From UBA8337 sp965662725 (lineage in GTDB: Bacteria > Pseudomonadota > Alphaproteobacteria > RS24), in NCBI GenBank assembly GCA_965662725.1, contig CBFIIT010000011.1, positions 1 through 38,544 on the forward strand: a stretch of DNA of 38,544 nt, in the 5' to 3' direction. Below the pieces are notes generated by a model that worked only from the letters and a program-made list of their open reading frames with translations, ran no database searches and had not been told where the DNA came from. The stretch's first letter is position 1. Each line of letters starts with the position of its first letter. A program made the position numbers and the translations under genes. Of this stretch, positions 32,912-38,544 are shown in pieces.

Positions 32912-34675
32912 ATGTCGCAATCGCTTGCTACATCGCCGAAGCAGCCGGCCATCGCCATTTTGCTGATGAGTGCGTTAATGCTCATCGGCCCGTTTTTGCA
33001 TTTGCAATATCTATATCTCAGCCATCATTGGCGGCTGGCCCCTAAAGGCGTTTATGGCGAGCAGGCAATGGTCGTCTCGGCGCATAGGCTGGCCAGCGAA
33101 GTGGGTCGTGACGTGCTTCGCGAAGGCGGCAATGCGTTTGACGCCGCCGTGGCGGTAAATTTTGCACTGGCCGTGGTCTATCAACAGGCGGGAAATATTG
33201 GCGGCGGCGGGTTTATGGTTTACCGGCTGGCCGATGGCACGAGTGGCACGCTGGATTTTCGAGAGCGCGCGCCGTTTGCTGCCACCCCCGATATGTATCT
33301 CGATGAAAATGGCGAGGTGATTAAAGGCCTCAGCCTGAAAGGGCATTTGGCGGTCGGCGTGCCCGGCAGTGTGGCCGGTATGGCTGCCCTGCATGAGAAA
33401 TTCGGCAGCAAACCTTGGGATGTGCTGTTGCGCCCGTCGGTTAATTTGGCGGCTGAAGGATTTGTGCTGACACCGAAAGCGGCGCGAGAGTTCAATCGTT
33501 TTCAAAAAGATTTTGCCGCTCAAAATCGCCATACGCCAAGGGTGCTCAAACAAGCAGGTTGGAAAACCGGCGAACGTATTGAGTTTCCCAACTTGGCGCG
33601 CACGCTGGAGGTTATCGGCAAGCGCGGTGCCGACGGGTTTTATAAGGGCTGGGTGGCCGACATGCTGGTCGCTGAAATGCAGGCCGGTGGCGGGCTGATT
33701 ACGCATGAAGACCTCGCCGCTTATCAGCCGGTTTGGCGCGCGCCGGTGCGGTTTAGCTATCGTGGGCATGAGATAATTTCCATGCCGCCGCCAAGCAGTG
33801 GCGGTGTCGCGCTGGCGCAGCTTTTGCAAGGCGCAGAGGCTTATGATGTGGCTGCGCTGGGGCATAATTCTGCCGCGCACATTCATTTAATGACCGAATT
33901 GCAACGCCGCACATATGCCGACCGCGCCACGCATTTGGGCGATACGGATTTTGTGCAGGTTGATATTGATGGGCTGACCGACCGCGCCTATATCGCTGCG
34001 CGTAACAAAGACATTTCCCCGACCCAAAAAACCCCCAGCGAGCAAGTGAAGCCCGGCTATGTGGCGGCGATGGAAAGCGCCGAGACGACGCATTTCTCAA
34101 TCGTCGATGCGGCCGGAAACGCCGTCGCCATAACCACCACGCTGAACGGCATGTATGGCGCGAAAGTGGTGGTAGAGGGGGCCGGTTTCTTCCTCAATAA
34201 TGAGATGGATGATTTCGCCATCAAGCCCGGCCACGCCAATCAATTCGGCTTATTGGGCGATGATAAAAACGCCATTGCGCCCGGCAAGCGCATGCTCTCT
34301 TCCATGACGCCGACCATTGTCGCTAAAGACGGCGAGCTGAAGGCGGTTGTCGGCACGCCCGGGGGCGCGACCATCATCACCTCAGTGTTTCAAACGCTCA
34401 GCAATATTATCGATTTCAATATGAGCGCCGCGCAAGCCGTGCATGCTCGCAAAAGCCACAGCCAATGGCAGCCGGATGTGGTGATGCTGGAAAAAGGCAC
34501 GATGAACCTGACCAACATGCGCGGCCTGCAAACGCGCGGCCACCGGCTTTATCCTTGGCCCTATTTCAAATGGCAGCTTGGCCGTGTTGAGGCCATTTTG
34601 GTGCATGAAGACGGCACATATGAAGGCGCAGCGGACGCGTCGCGCGGCTTTGACGATTGGGCGGCGGGTTATTGA
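32912..34675 (+). CDS. ggt: Gamma-glutamyltransferase
   Basis: The protein has 587 residues. One hydrophobic segment (about 16-37) is an uncleaved anchor or signal, so the enzyme should face the periplasm. The Ntn-hydrolase precursor features are GRDVLREGGNAFDAAVA, QAGNIGGGGFMVYR, DFRERAP and the autocleavage site ETTHFSIVDAAGNAV, where Thr393 becomes the nucleophile of the small subunit; PGKRMLSSMTPTIV and VGTPGGATIITSV follow. It hydrolyses glutathione or transfers its glutamyl group. GGAGAG at 32902-32907 selects the ATG at 32912 over a TTG four codons earlier. The next gene follows after 40 nt. Confidence 0.94.
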   Translation: MSQSLATSPKQPAIAILLMSALMLIGPFLHLQYLYLSHHWRLAPKGVYGEQAMVVSAHRLASEVGRDVLREGGNAFDAAVAVNFALAVVYQQAGNIGGGGFMVYRLADGTSGTLDFRERAPFAATPDMYLDENGEVIKGLSLKGHLAVGVPGSVAGMAALHEKFGSKPWDVLLRPSVNLAAEGFVLTPKAAREFNRFQKDFAAQNRHTPRVLKQAGWKTGERIEFPNLARTLEVIGKRGADGFYKGWVADMLVAEMQAGGGLITHEDLAAYQPVWRAPVRFSYRGHEIISMPPPSSGGVALAQLLQGAEAYDVAALGHNSAAHIHLMTELQRRTYADRATHLGDTDFVQVDIDGLTDRAYIAARNKDISPTQKTPSEQVKPGYVAAMESAETTHFSIVDAAGNAVAITTTLNGMYGAKVVVEGAGFFLNNEMDDFAIKPGHANQFGLLGDDKNAIAPGKRMLSSMTPTIVAKDGELKAVVGTPGGATIITSVFQTLSNIIDFNMSAAQAVHARKSHSQWQPDVVMLEKGTMNLTNMRGLQTRGHRLYPWPYFKWQLGRVEAILVHEDGTYEGAADASRGFDDWAAGY

Positions 34676-34715
34676 CGCTCTAGCCCTTACCCGCAAAATT
34701 GGCTAAAACGCCCAC

Positions 34716-35750
34716 ATGAGCGGACACAGAAAAGATGAGACAGCCGAAAAAGCCGACTTGCCGCGCACAAATGCGCGCGGCGGCGCTGGCGCAAAGCGGG
34801 CTGGGGCGGCTATGCCGCCTAGCCCTTCTACCGGCGGTGCTTTTACCGTCGCTGCCTTCTACAAATTTATTTTGTTGGAAGACCATGAGGCGATGCAGCC
34901 GCGCTTGCAGACGCATTGTAAAAAGCACGGCATTGTCGGCACAATTTTGCTGGCCCGCGAGGGCATTAACGGCACGGTGTGCGGCACCCATGAGGGTATT
35001 GCTGCGCTGCTCGATTATTTCGCGCAAGACCCCCGCCTTGCGGATATTCAGCCGAAGTTTTCTTTCGCCAATGAGCTGGCCTTTAACCGCATGAAGGTGC
35101 GGCTGAAGCAGGAGATTGTCAGCATGGGTCAACCGGATATTGATCCGGTCGGTGAGGTGGGCGCTTATGTGCCGCCGGAAAAATGGAACGCGCTGATATC
35201 TGACCCCGACACGCTGGTGATTGATACGCGCAATGCCTATGAGGTAGCCATCGGCACGTTTGACGGCGCGGTGGACCCGAAGACGGACAGCTTTCGCGAG
35301 TTTCCCGATTGGGTGGATAATTATTTGGCCAATTTGGAAAACCCGCCGAAAAACATTGCAATGTTTTGTACCGGCGGCATTCGCTGCGAAAAATCCACCG
35401 CTTATCTGGTCGGCAAGGGCTATGAAAACATCTTTCACCTCGAAGGCGGCATTTTGAAATATCTGGACGAAACGCCGGAAGAAGAAAGCGCATGGGAGGG
35501 CGATTGCTTCGTCTTCGACCAGCGCGTATCCGTCCGTCACGGTTTAGAGGAAGGCGATTATGATATGTGCCATGCCTGCCGCATGCCGCTGACCGAGGCC
35601 GACAAACAACTGAATAGTTTTGAGGCCGGTGTCGCGTGCTTGCATTGCATCGACACGCATAGCGAGGCTGACCGCGTCCGTTTTCGCGAGCGGCAAAAAC
35701 AAATCAAGCTGGCCAAGGCGCGCGGCGAAAAACATATTGGTGGCGCATAA
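34716..35750 (+). CDS. trhO: tRNA uridine(34) hydroxylase TrhO (rhodanese domain, YceA/UPF0176)
   Basis: The protein has 344 residues from the first ATG. The core begins at about residue 44 (TVAAFYKFILLED): an N-terminal ferredoxin-like domain with LAREGINGTVCGT, a rhodanese domain with VIDTRNAYEV and the active loop CTGGIRCEK (Cys218, Cys224), then a C-terminal Cys pair region (CHACRMPL and CLHC). TrhO hydroxylates U34 of certain tRNAs, needing prephenate. The first 43 residues are low complexity. An ATG at 34812, preceded by GGGGCGG, would give a protein of more usual length and may be the true start. The stop overlaps the next ATG (TAATG). Confidence 0.88.
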   Translation: MSGHRKDETAEKADLPRTNARGGAGAKRAGAAMPPSPSTGGAFTVAAFYKFILLEDHEAMQPRLQTHCKKHGIVGTILLAREGINGTVCGTHEGIAALLDYFAQDPRLADIQPKFSFANELAFNRMKVRLKQEIVSMGQPDIDPVGEVGAYVPPEKWNALISDPDTLVIDTRNAYEVAIGTFDGAVDPKTDSFREFPDWVDNYLANLENPPKNIAMFCTGGIRCEKSTAYLVGKGYENIFHLEGGILKYLDETPEEESAWEGDCFVFDQRVSVRHGLEEGDYDMCHACRMPLTEADKQLNSFEAGVACLHCIDTHSEADRVRFRERQKQIKLAKARGEKHIGGA

Positions 35751-36406
35751 TGCAACCGCTGCTCTATAGCTTTCGCCGATGCCCTTATGCGATGCGCGCG
35801 CGCATAGTTCTGGCGGCGGCAGAAATCGAGCTGCAATTGCGCGAGATATTATTGCGCGATAAGCCACCGCATATGCTGGCACTTTCGCCCAAGGGCACAG
35901 TGCCGGTGTTGCAATTGCCCGATGGCACTGTGCTGGATGAAAGCCGCGATGTGATGGACTGGGGGTTGGCGCGTCACGACCCGCATCATTGGCTGGCGCA
36001 TAAAGATGACGGGCTGATTGATGAATTCGATGGCGCTTTCAAGCATCATCTCGATCGCTATAAATATGCCACGCGCTATCAGGGGGAAGAAGACGGGGCA
36101 GATGCGATGCAGCACCGCAATGCCTGTCATGCGATATTGAAACAGCTTGAACCGCAACTTACGGCGGGCTGGCTGGCCGGTAAAAACCCGGCCTATACCG
36201 ATATCGCGCTGCTGCCATTTGTGCGCCAGTTTCGCATTGCTGACCCGCATTGGTTCGATAATGATATGGCGCTGCCGAATGTGCAAAACTGGGTGCTGAA
36301 TTTCCTCGACTGGCCACCCTTCACGCGCATTATGGGCAAATATGAATTATGGCTCGATAGCGAGAAGCAGCATGATTTTCCGCCCCAATCTGCGCGACTG
36401 GATTAG
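35750..36406 (+). CDS. Glutathione S-transferase family protein
   Basis: The protein has 218 residues. The thioredoxin-like N-domain (1-75) contains SFRRCPYAMRAR, with Cys11 and Pro12 in the position of the catalytic or GSH-contact motif, and TVPVLQLPDGTVLDES with the conserved cis-Pro and the Glu-Ser pair that binds glutathione. The helical C-domain (about 85-210) has NPAYTDIALLPFVRQF, matching the GST fold's N-capping box. The substrate is unknown. It overlaps trhO by 1 bp and is probably in the same transcript. With Gor and gamma-glutamyltransferase in the window, glutathione is the likely cofactor. Confidence 0.88.
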   Translation: MQPLLYSFRRCPYAMRARIVLAAAEIELQLREILLRDKPPHMLALSPKGTVPVLQLPDGTVLDESRDVMDWGLARHDPHHWLAHKDDGLIDEFDGAFKHHLDRYKYATRYQGEEDGADAMQHRNACHAILKQLEPQLTAGWLAGKNPAYTDIALLPFVRQFRIADPHWFDNDMALPNVQNWVLNFLDWPPFTRIMGKYELWLDSEKQHDFPPQSARLD

Positions 36407-36450
36407 CGTCGCGGCTTGTGTAAAACTGCTCGCCGATAAAGGAGGCGAGG

Positions 36451-37782
36451 ATGCCAGAAGCTGAAGACGGCCTGAAACAGGGTTTGAAAGTTTGCATTAT
36501 CGGGGCCGGATGCTCCGGTTTCACCACAGCCAAGCGGTTGAAAGATTTCGGCATTGCTTATGAGCAGTTCGAGAAATCCGACAATATTGGTGGCAATTGG
36601 TATCACAATAACCCAAATGGCATGTCGGCTTGCTATGAAAGCTTGCACATCGATACGTCGAAATTTCGCCTCGCCTTTGAAGATTATCCGGTGCCCGATG
36701 ATTGGCCGGATTTCCCGCATCACTCGCAACTGTTTCAATATTTTAATGATTATGTCGATCATTTCGGCCTGCGCGATAACATCAGCTTCAACACGGCGGT
36801 GGAAGATGCGCGGCGCGATGATGACGGCATTTGGCACGTCACGCTATCGAGCGGCGAGACTCGCCAATATGGCGCGCTGGTGGTTGCCAATGGCCATCAT
36901 TGGGATGCCAAAATTCCAACCGAATATGGCGATGATTTCAACGGCATTCAAATGCACTCGCATAGCTATGACTCGCCCTTTGCGCCGCATGATATGCGCG
37001 GCAAAAAAGTGCTGGTGGTTGGCGTCGGCAATTCAGCAATGGATATCGCCTCTGAGGTTTCGCAACGCCCGATTGCCGAAAAATGCTTCATCTCAGCGCG
37101 GCGCGGCGTTTGGGTGCTGCCGAAATATTTAAACGGCCAACCGGCTGATAAATCAGTGATGCCGGCTTGGATGCCGCAAGCAGTCGGTCGCAAGCTGGGC
37201 CAAATGGTGATTAAAAAAGCCATTGGCAATATGCAGGATTACGGCCTGCCCAAGCCCGACCATGAAGTGCTGACCGCGCATCCATCCGTCTCGGGTGAGT
37301 TTTTGACGCGGCTTGGTTGCGGCGATGTGGCGGTGAAGGGCGGTCTTGAAAAGCTGGATGGTGATTTTGTGCGCTTTGCTGATGGCACGCGCGAGAAAAT
37401 TGATGTGATTATTTGGGCTACCGGCTATCGCATTTCATTTCCATTTTTGCAGCAAAATTCTCTGGCGGTAGATAATAATAAATTTCCGCTTTATCGCCGC
37501 ATGGTGAAGCCGGGTTGGCGCAATTTGTTTTTTGTCGGGTTGGCGCAACCGCTGCCGACTTTGGTCAATCTGGCCGAGCAGCAATCAAAATTCATTGCCA
37601 ATGTGCTGGCCGGAAATTATGCCATGCCGGATGATGCGGCGATGGAAAAGCAAATCATTGCCGATGAAAAAATCTATCTCGGACATTACTATGATAGCGA
37701 ACGGCATACGATTCAGATTGACTTCAATAAATATGTCAGTGATTTGAAAAAAGAATTGCGCGGCAATTGGATTACAGGCTAA
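36451..37782 (+). CDS. Flavin-containing monooxygenase
   Basis: The protein has 443 residues. FAD-binding GAGCSG near residue 18, EKSDNIGGNWYHN, the class B monooxygenase fingerprint FxGxxxHxxxY (FNGIQMHSHSY), NADPH-binding GVGNSAMDIA and WATGYRISFPF identify a class B FMO-like enzyme. Such enzymes oxygenate soft nucleophiles (N or S) or ketones using NADPH and O2; marine relatives oxidise trimethylamine, but nothing here fixes the substrate. AAAGGAGG at 36438-36445 is an almost perfect ribosome binding site, suggesting strong expression independent of the upstream GST gene, which ends 44 nt before. Confidence 0.92.
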   Translation: MPEAEDGLKQGLKVCIIGAGCSGFTTAKRLKDFGIAYEQFEKSDNIGGNWYHNNPNGMSACYESLHIDTSKFRLAFEDYPVPDDWPDFPHHSQLFQYFNDYVDHFGLRDNISFNTAVEDARRDDDGIWHVTLSSGETRQYGALVVANGHHWDAKIPTEYGDDFNGIQMHSHSYDSPFAPHDMRGKKVLVVGVGNSAMDIASEVSQRPIAEKCFISARRGVWVLPKYLNGQPADKSVMPAWMPQAVGRKLGQMVIKKAIGNMQDYGLPKPDHEVLTAHPSVSGEFLTRLGCGDVAVKGGLEKLDGDFVRFADGTREKIDVIIWATGYRISFPFLQQNSLAVDNNKFPLYRRMVKPGWRNLFFVGLAQPLPTLVNLAEQQSKFIANVLAGNYAMPDDAAMEKQIIADEKIYLGHYYDSERHTIQIDFNKYVSDLKKELRGNWITG

Positions 37783-37812
37783 GCCGACAGAAATACAAAG
37801 CGGGGGGATAAA

Positions 37813-38544
37813 ATGAATAAACACACGACATGGCTGATGACCGCCTTTTTGGGGGCATCAATGATGAGCGCGCAAGCAGCTGATATAAACGCCAAGGCAC
37901 CCAGCGATGCGACCAAAGCGGCGCATCAAAAAGTTATTGAGCGGCTGCCGTTTGAAAATACTGAAGATTTTAAATTGGCCACGCGTGGTCAATTGGCCAA
38001 GCCGAAAGCTTTGGTGATTAAAGATGCCAATGGCCGTGTTGTTTGGGATATGACGAACCTCGATTATTTGGATGGCGAGCGCCCCGATACGGTGAACCCC
38101 AGCCTATGGCGGCAAGCGCGCCTTAATGCCATTCACGGTCTGTTTGAAGTGACCGAAGGCATTTATCAAGTGCGCGGCTATGACCTCGCCAATGTGACTT
38201 TCATTAAAGGCGATACGGGTTGGATTGTTGTTGATCCGCTGACCGCCACAGAGACGATGGACGCGGCGATGAAGCTGGTCGATAGCCATTTCGGCAAGCG
38301 TCCGGTTAAGGCGATTTTGGCCACTCACAGCCATGCAGACCATTTCGCCGGTATTCGCGCTTTGGCCAATGAAGAAGATTTGAACAGCGGCCGCATTCGC
38401 TTTGTCGCGCCGGAGCATTTCGTTAAAGAAGTGAGCAGCGAAAATGTGATTGCCGGTAATGCGATGAGCCGCCGCGCCGGATATATGTTCGGCAATTTGC
38501 TGGAGCGCACACCGCAAGGCGCGATTGATAGCGGGCTGGGCAAG
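37813..38544 (+). CDS. Alkylsulfatase, MBL-fold (SdsA-like), 5' part
   Basis: Only the first 244 codons lie in the window; the frame is open at the right edge. The first 22 or so residues are a signal peptide (hydrophobic TTWLMTAFLGASMMSAQAAD). The family pattern follows: NPSLWRQARLN, HGLFEVTEGIYQVRGYDLANVTFI, and the metallo-beta-lactamase motif HSHADH at 172-177, binding two zinc ions. Linear alkylsulfatases of this type remove sulfate from primary alkyl sulfates such as SDS in the periplasm. GGGGGGA at 37802-37808 precedes the ATG. It follows the monooxygenase by 30 nt. The C-terminal SCP2-like domain expected for the family is beyond the window. Confidence 0.9.
   Translation, partial: MNKHTTWLMTAFLGASMMSAQAADINAKAPSDATKAAHQKVIERLPFENTEDFKLATRGQLAKPKALVIKDANGRVVWDMTNLDYLDGERPDTVNPSLWRQARLNAIHGLFEVTEGIYQVRGYDLANVTFIKGDTGWIVVDPLTATETMDAAMKLVDSHFGKRPVKAILATHSHADHFAGIRALANEEDLNSGRIRFVAPEHFVKEVSSENVIAGNAMSRRAGYMFGNLLERTPQGAIDSGLGK

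Overview
The window looks like ordinary chromosome from a Gram-negative alphaproteobacterium. Outer-membrane lipid transport (MlaA/MlaC), an RND efflux pair, phosphatidylserine and phosphatidylethanolamine synthesis genes and glutathione enzymes indicate a Gram-negative cell. An ArsR-methyltransferase regulator ahead of metF-metH, psd-pssA in tandem, a class II DAHP synthase and a DUF374 acyltransferase fit Alphaproteobacteria. G+C is moderate (about half, by eye) and genes are tightly packed, with many ATGA or TAATG overlaps. This suggests a fairly streamlined, possibly aquatic relative of Rhizobiales/Parvibaculales; the genus cannot be read from the sequence. No rRNA, complete tRNA, transposase, integrase, prophage or CRISPR array was found.

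Layout. 1-331: a rho-independent terminator of a gene off the left edge, then a non-coding stretch of palindromic repeats. 332-2862 (minus): an amidohydrolase translationally coupled to a CobW-type GTPase. 2947-5217 (plus): a MAPEG membrane protein with its terminator, then ettA. 5226-6585 (minus): mlaA-mlaC. 6702-16054 (plus): a long operon-like run of ArsR-methyltransferase regulator, metF, metH, a TerB/J-domain protein, rpiA, gor and a DUF374 acyltransferase. 16240-16695 (plus): a small hicB-hicA toxin-antitoxin pair. 16865-19312 (minus): class II DAHP synthase and an NADP-dependent oxidoreductase. 19442-25590 (plus): nadE, gltX, cimA, psd, pssA. 25599-29983 (minus): RND permease and adaptor. 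30159-30584 (plus): a DUF1330 protein. 30627-32723 (minus): fadH. 32912-38544 (plus): gamma-glutamyltransferase, trhO, a GST, a flavin monooxygenase and the start of an alkylsulfatase cut by the right edge.

How the genes fit together. The first long operon carries the methyl-transfer half of the methionine cycle (MetF makes 5-methyl-THF, MetH uses it), probably under the regulator that precedes it. A perfect 20-bp palindrome lies inside that regulator's promoter, and its mRNA appears leaderless. RpiA can feed NADPH-generating pentose phosphate flux and Gor spends NADPH on glutathione. The second long operon is housekeeping: NAD synthesis, glutamyl-tRNA, isoleucine precursor and phospholipid head groups. 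The right end is a detoxification and catabolic group.

The least ordinary features are two gene-end duplications 3 kb apart. The first ~41 bp of gor are repeated 108 bp upstream in an in-frame 35-codon ORF that ends directly at the gor start codon. The last 38 bp of the DAHP synthase gene are repeated 173 bp downstream, directly against the end of hicA. Both look like insertion or recombination scars; the second borders the toxin-antitoxin pair. I found no convincing large undescribed system.
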